Below are positions 24,684 through 32,759 of a stretch of 56,440 nucleotides of DNA, one piece after another. The position numbers and the translations under genes are program-made. The notes beneath the pieces were generated by a model. The model was not told where the DNA came from, searched no databases, and saw nothing but the letters and a program-made list of their open reading frames with translations. The DNA is from a virus. The stretch lies in the IMG/VR virus record IMGVR_UViG_3300020182_000042, positions 1 to 56,440 of that record. One strand, written 5' to 3'. The number at the start of each line of letters is the position of its first letter. The stretch's first letter is position 1.

Positions 24684-25766
24684 ATGTCAGTGTTTAACAC
24701 AGATAAGAAAAAACATTACACAGAAACTAAAATGTTTTTTGATGGTAGTGTAAATGTACAACGTTACGACACACTCAAATATAGACAGTTTGATAAAATT
24801 ACAGATAAGCAACTGGGGTTTTTCTGGCGTCCTGAAGAAGTAGATATTGGTAGAGATAGTAAAGACTTTCGTGATCTTACTGATCATGAAAAACACATTT
24901 TTACTAGTAATTTAAAGAGACAAATATTGCTAGATAGTGTACAAGGCCGCAGCCCTAATCTAGCTTTTCTGCCTATAGTAAGTATTCCTGAACTGGAAAC
25001 CTGGATAGAAACATGGGCATTCTCAGAAACAATTCACAGCAGAAGCTATACGCATATTATTCGTAATGTTTACTCAGATCCCAGTGTTGTATTTGATAAA
25101 CTCTTAGACGTTAAAGAGATAGTTGAGTGCAGCAAAAGTATTACTTCCTACTATGATAAACTAATTGCAATGAATAATTTGCACAGTTCTTACGGTTCAT
25201 ATAAACACAAAAAGGCTTTATACTTAGCAATTATGGCTGTAAACATACTGGAAGGTGTTCGCTTCTATGTTAGTTTTGCATGTAGTTGGGCATTTGCAGA
25301 ACTTAAAAAGATGGAAGGCAATGCAAAGATTATCAAGTTTATTGCTAGAGATGAAAACGTACATATGGCTAGCACCCAACAAATGCTAAAACTGCTGCCC
25401 TCAGACGACGAAGACTTTGCCAAAATTGCTGAGGAATGTGAACAAGAAAGTATAGATATGTTTATAGATGCAATTGAACAGGAAAAAGCCTGGGCTGAAT
25501 ACTTGTTTAAAGATGGGTCAATGATTGGTCTTAATGCAGAATTACTCAAGCAATACATTGAGTGGATCGCAGCAAGACGTATGCGAGCAGTTGGGTTAAC
25601 AGCACCTTACAGCACAACCGCAAGTAATCCTCTACCATGGACTGAGAAATGGATTCGTGGCGGTGAAGTTCAAGTAGCACCACAGGAGACAGAAATTAGT
25701 TCCTATGTTATTGGAGGAACAAAACAAGACGTAACAGACGACACATTTAAAGGAATGAGCTTATAA
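24684..25766 (+). CDS. nrdB: Ribonucleoside-diphosphate reductase class Ia, beta subunit
   Basis: Product of 360 residues. It houses the diiron-tyrosyl radical cofactor that starts catalysis in NrdA. The key residues fall at the same numbers as in E. coli NrdB: Asp84 (LLDSVQGRS), Glu115 and His118 (FSETIHSR), and radical Tyr122 (SYTHI). Later Glu and His ligands lie in the [12 protein letters not shown] and ARDENVHM segments. Starts 9 bp after nrdA with AAGGAAA, and ends by TAATG overlap with the glutaredoxin gene. Confidence 0.97.
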   Translation: MSVFNTDKKKHYTETKMFFDGSVNVQRYDTLKYRQFDKITDKQLGFFWRPEEVDIGRDSKDFRDLTDHEKHIFTSNLKRQILLDSVQGRSPNLAFLPIVSIPELETWIETWAFSETIHSRSYTHIIRNVYSDPSVVFDKLLDVKEIVECSKSITSYYDKLIAMNNLHSSYGSYKHKKALYLAIMAVNILEGVRFYVSFACSWAFAELKKMEGNAKIIKFIARDENVHMASTQQMLKLLPSDDEDFAKIAEECEQESIDMFIDAIEQEKAWAEYLFKDGSMIGLNAELLKQYIEWIAARRMRAVGLTAPYSTTASNPLPWTEKWIRGGEVQVAPQETEISSYVIGGTKQDVTDDTFKGMSL

Positions 25767-26020
25767 TGTTAACAGTATACACAAAAAATAACTGCGGCTA
25801 TTGCATGATGGCTAAAAGTTTGCTTAAAAATAAAAATATTGAGTTTGAAGAAATCAACGTGGATTCAAACGAAGATGCTAGAGACTTTCTAGTAAGCGGT
25901 GGTCATAGAACTATGCCACAAATTTATGAAAACAATCAACTATATGTTCACGGCGGGTACGAAGGACTTAAAAAGAAACTAGAAGAAAAAATAGACACAA
26001 CACAATTAGGAAGTTTATAA
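25766..26020 (+). CDS. Glutaredoxin
   Basis: Product of 84 residues with the glutaredoxin fold: active site CGYC at residues 10-13, cis-Pro motif TMPQI near 50-54, and GGYE near 64-67 for glutathione binding. Reduces the C-terminal Cys pair of the phage NrdA. Starts on the last base of nrdB's stop, so it is translationally coupled to it. T4 nrdC is the functional counterpart. Confidence 0.93.
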   Translation: MLTVYTKNNCGYCMMAKSLLKNKNIEFEEINVDSNEDARDFLVSGGHRTMPQIYENNQLYVHGGYEGLKKKLEEKIDTTQLGSL

Positions 26021-26320
26021 ATGCTGAACATTCAAGAATTAGAAAACTCTGTTGTGGTAGTAATCTTAAACTCTGGTAGAGAAATTTTATGTAAGTTATG
26101 GAATACATCGCCAGATAAAGATTTCCTCATAGTAGAGAATCCAAGATACATTACGTTTAATGCTAATACTGGCGAAGCAAATATGATTGTCATGACGGTT
26201 ACTAGCAACCAATCAACTGTTTATTTAAGCACTAGTGGTATATTAACTGTAATGGCAGCAAATGACGATGTTGCAGAAGAATACGAAAACATTATTAGGG
26301 CGGAATCTAATGCAGAATAA
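26021..26320 (+). CDS. Sm-like small protein
   Basis: Product of 99 residues. VVVVILNSGREILCKLWNTSPDKDFLIVENPRYI (residues about 11-45) has the two-strand Sm/LSm pattern (hxxhLxxGxxhxGxhhxxD...), followed by STVYLSTSGILTVMAANDDVAEEYENII. A second copy of the same layout is at 44541. Probable RNA- or protein-binding adaptor; function unknown. It begins directly after the glutaredoxin stop, and its own stop abuts the tRNA gene. Confidence 0.6.
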   Translation: MLNIQELENSVVVVILNSGREILCKLWNTSPDKDFLIVENPRYITFNANTGEANMIVMTVTSNQSTVYLSTSGILTVMAANDDVAEEYENIIRAESNAE

Positions 26321-26396
26321 GCGGGTATAGCTCATTTGGTAGAGCGCAACCTTGCCAAGGTTGAGGTGGCCGGTTCGAGCCCGGCTACCCGCTCCA
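26321..26396 (+). tRNA. tRNA-Gly (anticodon GCC)
   Basis: Full cloverleaf: acceptor GCGGGTA / TACCCGC, D-arm AGCTC...GAGC, anticodon stem CAACC/GGTTG with loop TTGCCAA, T-arm GCCGG-TTCGAGC-CCGGC, discriminator T, and encoded CCA. It begins on the base after the stop codon of the preceding gene, so it must be cut from the operon transcript. Confidence 0.95.
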
Positions 26397-26402
26397 ATTT
26401 TT

Positions 26403-26410
26403 AATAAATA
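26403..26410 (+). promoter_or_regulatory. Late-like promoter AATAAATA adjoining a start codon
   Basis: AATAAATA, six bases, then ATG at 26417. Drives a lone late gene placed within an early region. Confidence 0.55.
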
Positions 26411-26416
26411 ACTTAT

Positions 26417-26689
26417 ATGGCACAAGTAGCAAGAACACAAGTAGATAGAGTTGCAAGCGGGATAATTTTAGGTCCAGGCTCACCAACTGTAACTGTAAAT
26501 GATAAATCATGTAGTATTATCAATGACATTGTATCTACTCATGGTGATCCTCCTCATGTAAGTCCAACTATTGTTACTGGTGCTCCAACTGTATTTGCAA
26601 CAGATAAACCTGTAAGTGTAACAGGTATCAGTACTGCAAAATGCGGTCATACTGTTAATACAGGATCATCTAACGTTTTTGCCTTTTAA
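26417..26689 (+). CDS. PAAR-domain tail-spike tip protein
   Basis: Product of 90 residues. GHxxxPP-type motifs are present: THGDPPHVSPTIVTGAPTVF and KPVSVTGISTAKCGHTV, as in PAAR proteins that fold as a small metal-binding cone and cap the phage or type VI spike. One PAAR repeat set fills almost the whole protein, so there is no effector fusion. T4 gp5.4 is the counterpart. N-terminus (MAQVARTQVDRVASG) resembles the MAQ structural proteins at 3563. Likely leaderless. Confidence 0.85.
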   Translation: MAQVARTQVDRVASGIILGPGSPTVTVNDKSCSIINDIVSTHGDPPHVSPTIVTGAPTVFATDKPVSVTGISTAKCGHTVNTGSSNVFAF

Positions 26690-26697
26690 AATCAACA

Positions 26698-26735
26698 ACT
26701 TACAACTTGACAACCACTAAAATACACTGTATAAT
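26698..26735 (+). promoter_or_regulatory. Early promoter with ACTTACAAC upstream element
   Basis: ACTTACAAC abuts a TTGACA -35 (26707-26712), 17-bp spacer, TATAAT (26730-26735). Same element as at 30749, 32760 and 55427. Confidence 0.85.
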
Positions 26736-26755
26736 AGTATTTCAATGCCGGAGAT

Positions 26756-27175
26756 ATGGATGCTATGATGTTGGTAGAATTTAAGAATAATCGTATCAAA
26801 CCTAGAACTGTGGAAAAATATGCTTGTGCAGTTCTGAATCACTTTTTTAAACGACCGTTCAAGAGGGATGTAGAAGTCATTGTAAAATTTGTTAAGCAGC
26901 ACCCGGAAGGACAAAGCGGATTTGCATGGGAAGAAGAACCTGACGTATATGTTGTTGAAGTAGCCCGCGGCGCCACTTGGCCTGAAGAAGGATATGTAGA
27001 ATATCAGTGGTATCACCAGATGGAAACACTGGCACATGAATTGGTGCATGTTAAACAGTTTATTAGGAAAGAGTTTAATGCAGGCGAGTGGTCAATGCCC
27101 TACTTAGAACAACCTAGTGAAATTGAAGCAGCAAAAATGCAAAAACCCTTATACGAACAATACTATGGAGTATAG
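26756..27175 (+). CDS. Putative zinc metallopeptidase (HExxH)
   Basis: Product of about 139 residues. ETLAHELVHVKQF (near 92-104) has the HExxH zinc site, and PSEIEAAKMQKPL near 121-133 supplies a third acidic ligand, as in small SprT-like or gluzincin-like phage proteins. The start is uncertain: GGAG lies only 2 nt before the ATG at 26756, and the Met codons at 26765/26768 have better spacing. No signal peptide, so it acts in the cytoplasm. Substrate unknown. Confidence 0.65.
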   Translation: MDAMMLVEFKNNRIKPRTVEKYACAVLNHFFKRPFKRDVEVIVKFVKQHPEGQSGFAWEEEPDVYVVEVARGATWPEEGYVEYQWYHQMETLAHELVHVKQFIRKEFNAGEWSMPYLEQPSEIEAAKMQKPLYEQYYGV

Positions 27176-27177
27176 AA

Positions 27178-27414
27178 ATGAGTTACGGATGGCCTAGAAT
27201 TCATAAAGCTGAAGAAGACTTAGAGCGGCAAGCAACTGAGTATGTTAATAATCATATTTGCGAATTTTTTGATGTAGCAGAAATCTCTGAACTCACCCCA
27301 ACACAAATTGAAGAAGTGGAAAAATTCTGCGGAGACCTTAATGAATACAGTTCATTACAGGTTGGGTACAGCAATGTAATTAGTGAATGGGAATCAGAAA
27401 GAGGATATGAATAA
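27178..27414 (+). CDS. Small acidic protein of unknown function
   Basis: Product of 78 residues, strongly acidic, helical. Not recognised. Sits in a tight run of early genes, 2 bp after the metallopeptidase and overlapping the next start by one base. Confidence 0.6.
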   Translation: MSYGWPRIHKAEEDLERQATEYVNNHICEFFDVAEISELTPTQIEEVEKFCGDLNEYSSLQVGYSNVISEWESERGYE

Positions 27415-27608
27415 TGGCAGGAAAAGGTAGCACTCCAAGACCGATTACTGATCGTAAACAGTTTGCGAACAATTGGGATAATATTTTTAGTAAGAAAAGC
27501 ACTGATTGTGATAAACCGCAATGGGTACATTTTTGTAATAGCGGCCATCGTTATTTAGATGACGTTTGGCTTAGTTGTGATATATGCGGAGCTAAAAAAG
27601 CCTCATAG
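27414..27608 (+). CDS. Small phage protein with Cys/His motif
   Basis: Product of 64 residues beginning MAGKGSTPRPITDRKQFANNW, a start widely seen in a small conserved phage family (GKGSxPRP...NWdxIF). Cys pairs near the C-terminus (HFCNSGH ... CDICGAKK) could bind zinc. Function unknown. Confidence 0.65.
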   Translation: MAGKGSTPRPITDRKQFANNWDNIFSKKSTDCDKPQWVHFCNSGHRYLDDVWLSCDICGAKKAS

Positions 27609-27643
27609 GAATAAAGCAACAGTTAATAAACTACTTGAAGTCT

Positions 27644-27651
27644 GATAAATA
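27644..27651 (+). promoter_or_regulatory. Late promoter GATAAATA
   Basis: GATAAATAATGG, 32 bp before the ATG of a 55-codon gene; AAGGAT precedes that ATG. Confidence 0.65.
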
Positions 27652-27683
27652 ATGGCAATAGTATTATTTAAAGGATTTATAAA

Positions 27684-27851
27684 ATGTCAAGTAAAACACC
27701 ATATGAAATAAGATTGGACTTGGTGCGTGAAGCAAAAGAGATTCTTCAAGCAAGGGCTAAAAATCCTGAAGATATGCCTTCCACTGACGAAGTCATTGCA
27801 GAAGCAGAACGCCTTAACGAGTTTGTTAGTAAAAGACCAAGCGATAGATAA
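27684..27851 (+). CDS. Small conserved-type phage protein
   Basis: Product of 55 residues, MSSKTPYEIRLDLVREAKEI..., charged and helical, ending KRPSDR. Own late promoter and an AAGGA ribosome site. The N-terminal SKTPYEIRLDLVREA pattern is familiar from small proteins of T4-like marine phages. Function unknown. Confidence 0.65.
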   Translation: MSSKTPYEIRLDLVREAKEILQARAKNPEDMPSTDEVIAEAERLNEFVSKRPSDR

Positions 27852-27882
27852 TAATAACAAGTTAATAATAATAAAAATTTTT

Positions 27883-27918
27883 AGGCACTACGATGTAAAT
27901 CTTGTGCCTATTATTTTG
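27883..27918 (+). terminator. Possible terminator hairpin
   Basis: AGGCAC ... GTGCCT, 6-bp stem with a 15-nt loop, followed by ATTATTTT. Weak: long loop and interrupted T run. The rest of 27852-28116 has no supported gene; it holds an AT-rich leader before the next ATG with a possible TATAGT -10 near 28075. Confidence 0.4.
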
Positions 27919-28116
27919 ACTAAAACTCCTACTAGTACAGCAAAATTTAATTTTTTGTCAAGAATTTATTTTCCTTTGGAAAATTTCCTATCTTCATTGT
28001 GGGGGGAGATCGTTCTCTAAAATCTTCTGTTAAAAATGCCAGTTCAATGTTGGTTTCTAATTATAAAATTATAAGTATAGTAAACACCAAGAACACTACA
28101 CACAAGGTAACATCAT

Positions 28117-29106
28117 ATGACAAGCAGGAAAGAGCGCAGAGCAGCAGCTAAGTTAAATAGAAAAGTAGCTGGTAAAGGATCATTGCCTAATGAAAACAGC
28201 TTACCTAATAAATCACAATCTCAACCGCAAGAAACATTAAGTGGATTGTCCACTACAGCAAGCACACATGATAGTAATGTCATGCATAAGCTGCTTGATT
28301 CTAAAATAGAAATTCCAGTAGGAATGTTAAGAAGTAAGCATATTTTTATAGCTACGCCTTGTTATGGAGGACAAATCGGCGAACCTTATTTTAGAAGCAT
28401 GATGAGACTTATTATTTTATGTGATAAGTACGAAATTCCTTACACTGTTAGTACATTAGCGAATGAAAGTCTAGTTACACGTGGTCGCAATACATTAGTT
28501 AGTTTCTTTATGGAAAATCCAGATCATACGCATTTGTTTTTTGTTGATGCTGATATTGAGTTTAATGCAGAAGATATGTTACGTATGGTTGCATATGACA
28601 AGCCTGTAACAGTAGGTGCTTATCCTAAAAAAGCAGTTAACTGGGATAGTATTATTAGAGCTGCAAGAGAGAACGAACAAGAAACAGCAGCAACTATTGA
28701 AGGTCACAGTTCTAACTACGTTGTTAATTTTGAGTTCCAACAGGACGAAGAAGGTAATAAAACTAACGCAGTAAGAATTGTAGATAATTTAGTACAACTA
28801 AAAGATGCTGGAACTGGATTTATGTGTATACGTAGAGACACAATCCAAAAAATGTTTGATACGCATCCAGAGTTAAAGTATGTGAACGATATCAATGTGG
28901 ACAACAAATTTGAACCATTCATGTACGCACTGTTTGATACCATGATCGACCCCGATAGCAGACGTTATCTATCGGAGGACTACACGTTTTGTAGGTTGTG
29001 GCAGCAAATGGGTGGTGACGTTTGGCTTGACCCACGCACTGCTCTTAATCACGTAGGACATTATGTTTTCCGTGGAAATATTCGTAAACTATTTACAGGT
29101 GGATAA
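28117..29106 (+). CDS. Glycosyltransferase, GT-A type
   Basis: Product of 329 residues. After a basic, low-complexity N-terminus (1-70), HIFIATPCYGGQIGEPYFRSM begins a GT-A nucleotide-binding fold; RGRNTLVSFFM and HLFFVDADIEF near 140-150 give the D-x-D metal/nucleotide site. A late SEDYTFCRLWQQMGGDVWLDP segment is typical of acceptor-side sequence. Transfers a sugar to DNA, virion protein or host glycan; acceptor unknown. Followed immediately by a second glycosyltransferase. Confidence 0.8.
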   Translation: MTSRKERRAAAKLNRKVAGKGSLPNENSLPNKSQSQPQETLSGLSTTASTHDSNVMHKLLDSKIEIPVGMLRSKHIFIATPCYGGQIGEPYFRSMMRLIILCDKYEIPYTVSTLANESLVTRGRNTLVSFFMENPDHTHLFFVDADIEFNAEDMLRMVAYDKPVTVGAYPKKAVNWDSIIRAARENEQETAATIEGHSSNYVVNFEFQQDEEGNKTNAVRIVDNLVQLKDAGTGFMCIRRDTIQKMFDTHPELKYVNDINVDNKFEPFMYALFDTMIDPDSRRYLSEDYTFCRLWQQMGGDVWLDPRTALNHVGHYVFRGNIRKLFTGG

Positions 29107-29107
29107 T

Positions 29108-30007
29108 ATGAGTGAAAAAGAAACTCCAATGGTTATTAGCATACTATTACCAACCAGGGGACGTAGGGAAATGCTTAAACGTAGTATAGATACATTAATA
29201 AGCAAAGCAGCAAAACCTGAAAGATTAGAAATTTTATTAGGTATAGACGAAGATGATGATGGTGTGCAGGAATATTTAAAAGAAGAAGTTGCGCCTATGC
29301 TAGTAAAACACCAAGTAGAATGCAGAGCAAACTTGTTTAAGCCATTAGGTTATGAAAATCTACATCAGTATGTTAATCATTTAGCAAGTACTGCGTCAGG
29401 AGAATGGTTATTCTTTTGGAACGACGACGGGTTAATGGTTAGTGATGATTGGGATCTCATTATTGATAGATACAGAGGACAATTTAAATTGCTTGCTCCT
29501 ACTGACAATCATAACGGGCATCCCTACGCAATCTTTCCTATCTTACCTAGAGACTGGTTTATACTTATAGAACATCTTAGTATGAACGCTCAGAACGATG
29601 CGTGGTTAAGCCACATAGCATATATGTTAGATATTTTTGAAAGAATTGAATTAGAGTTTTTCCATGATCGAGCTGACATGACAGGAAACAACGATGACGA
29701 AACATTCCGTGCACGTAAATACATGGAAGGCAATCCAGAAGATCCCAGAGATTTTGGTCACCCGCAAATGCAGGAAGCTCGAGTCAGAACAGCACATAAA
29801 ATTGCTTGGTTCTTAGACAAGATAGGACAAAAGTCTGAATGGTGGGAGGCAGTTAAAGCAGGTACACAAGATCCATTTGAAAAAATGAAACAAAATACTA
29901 GTGCAACTGTACAAGGCGCCGGCCAGTTCTCTGCTAATGATCCCACTGGACAAGAAAAACAAACAAGAAAAACAAAGATTGACAGTTCTGCTAAATTAGT
30001 GTTATAA
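29108..30007 (+). CDS. Glycosyltransferase, family 2-like
   Basis: Product of 299 residues from ATG 29108, 1 bp after the previous stop (an extension to 29063 would overlap). ISILLPTRGRREMLKRSIDTL (9-30) is a family 2 opening, GIDEDDDGV the nucleotide-binding acidic stretch, and FFWNDDGLMVSDDWD near 97-112 the DxD region. The C-terminal 60 residues are polar linker. Probably acts with its upstream neighbour in one glycosylation step or pathway. Confidence 0.75.
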   Translation: MSEKETPMVISILLPTRGRREMLKRSIDTLISKAAKPERLEILLGIDEDDDGVQEYLKEEVAPMLVKHQVECRANLFKPLGYENLHQYVNHLASTASGEWLFFWNDDGLMVSDDWDLIIDRYRGQFKLLAPTDNHNGHPYAIFPILPRDWFILIEHLSMNAQNDAWLSHIAYMLDIFERIELEFFHDRADMTGNNDDETFRARKYMEGNPEDPRDFGHPQMQEARVRTAHKIAWFLDKIGQKSEWWEAVKAGTQDPFEKMKQNTSATVQGAGQFSANDPTGQEKQTRKTKIDSSAKLVL

Positions 30008-30008
30008 T
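29979..30008 (+). promoter_or_regulatory. Early promoter, start codon 6 nt downstream
   Basis: TTGACA (29979-29984), 18-bp spacer, TATAAT (30003-30008), six bases, ATG at 30015. The promoter lies inside the end of the preceding gene. Confidence 0.75.
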
Positions 30009-30014
30009 ACTTGC

Positions 30015-30554
30015 ATGACTACACATGTAATGATTGATATTGAAACACTGGATACTGCTCCTACATCTGTTATACTCAGTGTAGGGGCAGTTAAATTTGA
30101 TCCTTTCACTGACACAGAGCCACATGCTAAAACACTGTGGCGTCCTCACATAGACGAACAACTTGATAAAGGCCGCACCACTAGCGAAAGCACTTTGGAG
30201 TTTTGGGCTAAACAAGACGAACACATTAGGGAAAGCACTTTCACAGATGAGGGTAGAATTACGCCAGACGAGTTCTTTAAATCACTAAATAAGTATTGTG
30301 TAGGCGTAGACAAAATATGGTGTCAAGGCCCACAGTTTGATTTAGTGATTATAGAAGACATGTACCGTCAGTTTGAACATCATACAGGATGGGCATACTG
30401 GCAAATTATGGATAGCAGGACGTTGATCAATTTAATGCCCAGAGATCCACGTAAAGACATGCAACTTAATTTACATAGTGCAGATGACGATGCGTACTGG
30501 CAAGCTGTCAGTGTACAGAAATCCTGTGCTCATTTTAACATGGTAAGGAGATAG
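30015..30554 (+). CDS. DnaQ-fold 3'-5' exonuclease, Rv2179c-like
   Basis: Product of 179 residues. MIDIETLDT holds the Asp-x-Glu of motif I, ILSVGAVKFDP follows, GPQFDLVIIEDMYRQF is motif II, and HSADDDAYWQAVSV is the His-x4-Asp motif III. This matches the Rv2179c-like exoribonuclease/exonuclease branch. It acts on single-stranded RNA or DNA with two metal ions. Leaderless early transcript by position. Confidence 0.85.
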   Translation: MTTHVMIDIETLDTAPTSVILSVGAVKFDPFTDTEPHAKTLWRPHIDEQLDKGRTTSESTLEFWAKQDEHIRESTFTDEGRITPDEFFKSLNKYCVGVDKIWCQGPQFDLVIIEDMYRQFEHHTGWAYWQIMDSRTLINLMPRDPRKDMQLNLHSADDDAYWQAVSVQKSCAHFNMVRR

Positions 30555-30558
30555 TGTT

Positions 30559-30747
30559 ATGGAACTTTGGTTTATTTTAGCATACTTTGTAGGGACTGTG
30601 TTCGGTGCATGGATGGGGTATAAGTTTGGTGTCCGAACAGGTGCTGACATTACTATAATTTCATTGTGCGAATCTGGCTTCCTAAAGCATAAAATAGCTG
30701 GAAAAGAGGTAGAAATTATCAAATTTGATGAAGAATTTTCTCAATAA
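30559..30747 (+). CDS. Small single-pass membrane protein
   Basis: Product of 62 residues. One membrane helix at about 3-22 with GxxxG spacing, then a charged cytoplasmic tail. AAGGAGAT ribosome site. No family recognised. Confidence 0.6.
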   Translation: MELWFILAYFVGTVFGAWMGYKFGVRTGADITIISLCESGFLKHKIAGKEVEIIKFDEEFSQ

Positions 30748-30748
30748 A

Positions 30749-30860
30749 ATCAAGCACTTACAACTCCAAAAAAACCCTAATAAAATCAAGTACTTACAGC
30801 TTGACATATCTGCCCTTTTTGCTATAATAAACGAGTACATTAAATAAAGAGAGCAGAAAA
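30749..30860 (+). promoter_or_regulatory. Duplicated early promoter module, copy A
   Basis: 112-bp block repeated at 32760-32871 with about five differences and no gaps. It has two ACTTACARC elements 36 bp apart (30756, 30792), TTGACA (30801), 16-bp spacer, TATAAT (30823) and an identical leader ending in an AGAG ribosome site. Confidence 0.9.
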
Positions 30861-30861
30861 T

Positions 30862-31179
30862 ATGGCATACGCCCCCAGTAAAACTTATTTTGGTCAAGAC
30901 GGCACTATCCTTGGTTGCTTCACTGAGAAGGACCACAGTAATTTGTTTGAGTTTAGTGTTAATGATGACAACTGCGACTGGGCTCCTGCTAATTTTGTTG
31001 AGAATTACCCTCACAAGGTTTGGGTAACCACCCCACGTGAAGGCATTGACTCAGGCTATCGTTATGCTAGAGTCAAGAAGACAGTTGCCTACATCCTCAT
31101 AGATGAAGCTGCTGATGGCAGTCCAATCCTAGAGCGTTGGTTCATTAAAGATTTTAATCAATATATGGGGGAAGCGTAA
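30862..31179 (+). CDS. Early protein of unknown function
   Basis: Product of 105 residues, first gene behind promoter module A. Aromatic-rich and acidic, no motif recognised. Its GC content and codon choice (more C-ending codons) look higher than in the late genes, as in the next genes up to about 33.5 kb, which hints at a separate origin for this block. Overlaps the next start (TAATG). Confidence 0.65.
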   Translation: MAYAPSKTYFGQDGTILGCFTEKDHSNLFEFSVNDDNCDWAPANFVENYPHKVWVTTPREGIDSGYRYARVKKTVAYILIDEAADGSPILERWFIKDFNQYMGEA

Positions 31180-31343
31180 TGACACCGTGGTATGCAAGAG
31201 ATGATATCGCCGAGTACCTGATTGACGTAAGTGCGTCAATTCAGGACGGTCAGATCGATGATGCTATCTGTGCTTGTATCAGGGTTGGTATGAGTGATGA
31301 AGAAATTGATGAGTTTTTGGACTCGAACGGAGTTGTACAATGA
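31179..31343 (+). CDS. Very small early protein
   Basis: Product of 54 residues (MTPWYARDDIAEYLIDVSA...), acidic and helical, ending LDSNGVVQ. Start and stop overlap both neighbours (TAATG upstream, ATGA downstream), which supports it as a real gene. Function unknown. Confidence 0.65.
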   Translation: MTPWYARDDIAEYLIDVSASIQDGQIDDAICACIRVGMSDEEIDEFLDSNGVVQ

Positions 31344-31576
31344 GAGATTTAACTGGTAAGATTTGCGAAATCGATTATGTCGGTTCCAGTGTGAGAGTTC
31401 TTGGTAAGATTACTCAGTCGCGGTATACTTCTGCTACTGGTGTGACGCACCACTTTGAATTTATGACTCCGTTTCGGTTTCGAACCGATACCCCTGATCA
31501 TGCAATCATCCGTGAAGTTGGCGAAAGTTCTCTTACGGATGATAACATGATCGTAAAAGTATGGGAGACAGTGTAA
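31340..31576 (+). CDS. Small early protein
   Basis: Product of 78 residues, beta-rich (GKICEIDYVGSSVRVLGKIT). Not recognised. ATGA overlap upstream and TAATG overlap downstream. Confidence 0.6.
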   Translation: MRDLTGKICEIDYVGSSVRVLGKITQSRYTSATGVTHHFEFMTPFRFRTDTPDHAIIREVGESSLTDDNMIVKVWETV

Positions 31577-31818
31577 TGGAAAAGGTAAATTTGTCTGGTT
31601 TGGACGCGACAGAAATCTGTGAAATCCTTCACGAGAAGTGTAAGTTTCACGATTGGTTTTTCCAGATGTCGGATGACAGTCGTGCGTATCATGCTGGTCT
31701 TGCATCCGCAGACGAAATCAATTACATCCGTGGTGTTCTTGACGCTATGGGGTTTGAGATGACTGCTAAAACAATCATCGAAGGTTGGAAATCAACAAGA
31801 GGAGTAAACGCATCATGA
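31576..31818 (+). CDS. Small early protein
   Basis: Product of 80 residues from ATG 31576, which overlaps the previous stop; an ATG 15 bp upstream is less likely. Helical, with Cys, His and Asp in the middle. Not recognised. Confidence 0.6.
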   Translation: MEKVNLSGLDATEICEILHEKCKFHDWFFQMSDDSRAYHAGLASADEINYIRGVLDAMGFEMTAKTIIEGWKSTRGVNAS

Positions 31819-32009
31819 TTAACTATGGATACCTAAATGGTATGTTCGTAAATTTTAAGACTGTAAACGGCAGAGCATCCGGTCATGTCGTTGAGGTTTT
31901 TGACGAGGGCAAAGGTGGATTTGCGGTACGTCTTCTGCCTAAGAAAGATGAGCGGTTCCCTAATCATAAAACAGAATACGTTGTATTCGCAAAGGAGGTG
32001 TCCTATTAA
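31815..32009 (+). CDS. Small early protein
   Basis: Product of 64 residues (MINYGYLNGMFVNFKTVNG...), beta-strand character with basic loops. ATGA overlap with the preceding gene. An AAGGAGG site inside its last codons serves the next gene. Confidence 0.6.
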   Translation: MINYGYLNGMFVNFKTVNGRASGHVVEVFDEGKGGFAVRLLPKKDERFPNHKTEYVVFAKEVSY

Positions 32010-32175
32010 AATCTTGTTAGTTATTTTTGCAGTGTCAGTGTTGAGCGGTTGTGCTGGAATGGGTAAACCTTGTGAAGATAAGTGGGTAGCGGCGTACCAC
32101 AGTAAAGGTATTCAGTATGTAAAAGAAAACTCTGCTTGTATGTCTGTCACATATAAAGAACCGGGGGTGTTATGA
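32005..32175 (+). CDS. Small lipoprotein, apparent AUU start
   Basis: Reading from ATT at 32005 gives a 56-residue protein (M)KILLVIFAVSVLSGCAGMGK..., a complete lipoprotein signal with Lys, a hydrophobic core and the lipobox L-S-G-C. GGAGG (31994-31998) is 6 nt before the ATT, and the ATT overlaps the previous stop (ATTAA), the same coupling used elsewhere. No ATG fits: the nearest in-frame ones are 120 bp upstream inside another gene or after the signal. Mature part about 40 residues with three further Cys. Could be an outer-membrane or superinfection-exclusion lipoprotein; a spanin subunit is possible but no partner is evident. Confidence 0.7.
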   Translation: MKILLVIFAVSVLSGCAGMGKPCEDKWVAAYHSKGIQYVKENSACMSVTYKEPGVL

Positions 32176-32336
32176 AGAACATGGACAGGCTATTCGATCT
32201 AGTCGAGGATGGTAACTTAGATCCTATGATGGCACTGATAATGTGTGCCAAATGGATGGGTGATCATGACATTGGTGAGATGCTGGATGCCAATGAACTG
32301 AGCGAGCGTTTTGATCTAGAGTTGGAAGCTGATTAA
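32172..32336 (+). CDS. Very small acidic early protein
   Basis: Product of 54 residues (MKNMDRLFDLVEDGNLDP...), helical and Met/Asp-rich. ATGA overlap with the lipoprotein stop. Not recognised. Confidence 0.6.
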   Translation: MKNMDRLFDLVEDGNLDPMMALIMCAKWMGDHDIGEMLDANELSERFDLELEAD

Positions 32337-32337
32337 C

Positions 32338-32526
32338 ATGTTTGGTATTAAGCCATCAACAGTGTCGTATTTTTTGATGCATGCGAATATTGTAGGGTTT
32401 ATGATTGGGGTGTTATCGTATATCTACATTCACCCCACGCAGGAAATAATCTTTGTGATTATACTCAATGTGGTTTGTGCCATTCTTGCTTACATGAATG
32501 CACAAAATGAAAAGGAATGGGAATGA
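32338..32526 (+). CDS. Small two-helix membrane protein
   Basis: Product of 62 residues with hydrophobic helices at about 9-28 and 33-54 and a charged tail. No family recognised; follows the lipoprotein in the same operon. Confidence 0.6.
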   Translation: MFGIKPSTVSYFLMHANIVGFMIGVLSYIYIHPTQEIIFVIILNVVCAILAYMNAQNEKEWE

Positions 32527-32759
32527 GTAACGTAATCGATTTTGTTGAATTCAGACAGCGTAAATTAGCTCTCAGAGATGAGTTATCTGACTTCGCTGAG
32601 CAAACAGGGTACACTGGCAATCTCAGTGATGACGAGCTGGATACCATGCTGAGAATCGCTTACAAGTACTGGGATATTGATCCAATCCACTGGGAACAGC
32701 AAGATTTAGAAGAATTTGTGCAAATAACTTCAAAAAGTAGCACTGATACCTCTTTATAA
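32523..32759 (+). CDS. Small early protein
   Basis: Product of 78 residues from the ATG at 32523 (ATGA overlap). Starts MSNVIDFVEFRQRKLALRDEL, a short helical pattern often seen at the start of small regulatory proteins; rest acidic. Not recognised. Last gene before promoter module B. Confidence 0.6.
   Translation: MSNVIDFVEFRQRKLALRDELSDFAEQTGYTGNLSDDELDTMLRIAYKYWDIDPIHWEQQDLEEFVQITSKSSTDTSL

Noticed and set aside
27727-28020. Open frame of 97 codons between 27.7 and 28.0 kb
   Set aside because: It overlaps the better-supported 55-codon gene out of frame, lacks a ribosome site, and its second half is AT-rich intergenic sequence.
31885-32005. Upstream ATG start for the lipoprotein
   Set aside because: It would bury the signal peptide in the middle of the protein and run 120 bp inside another gene without a ribosome site.
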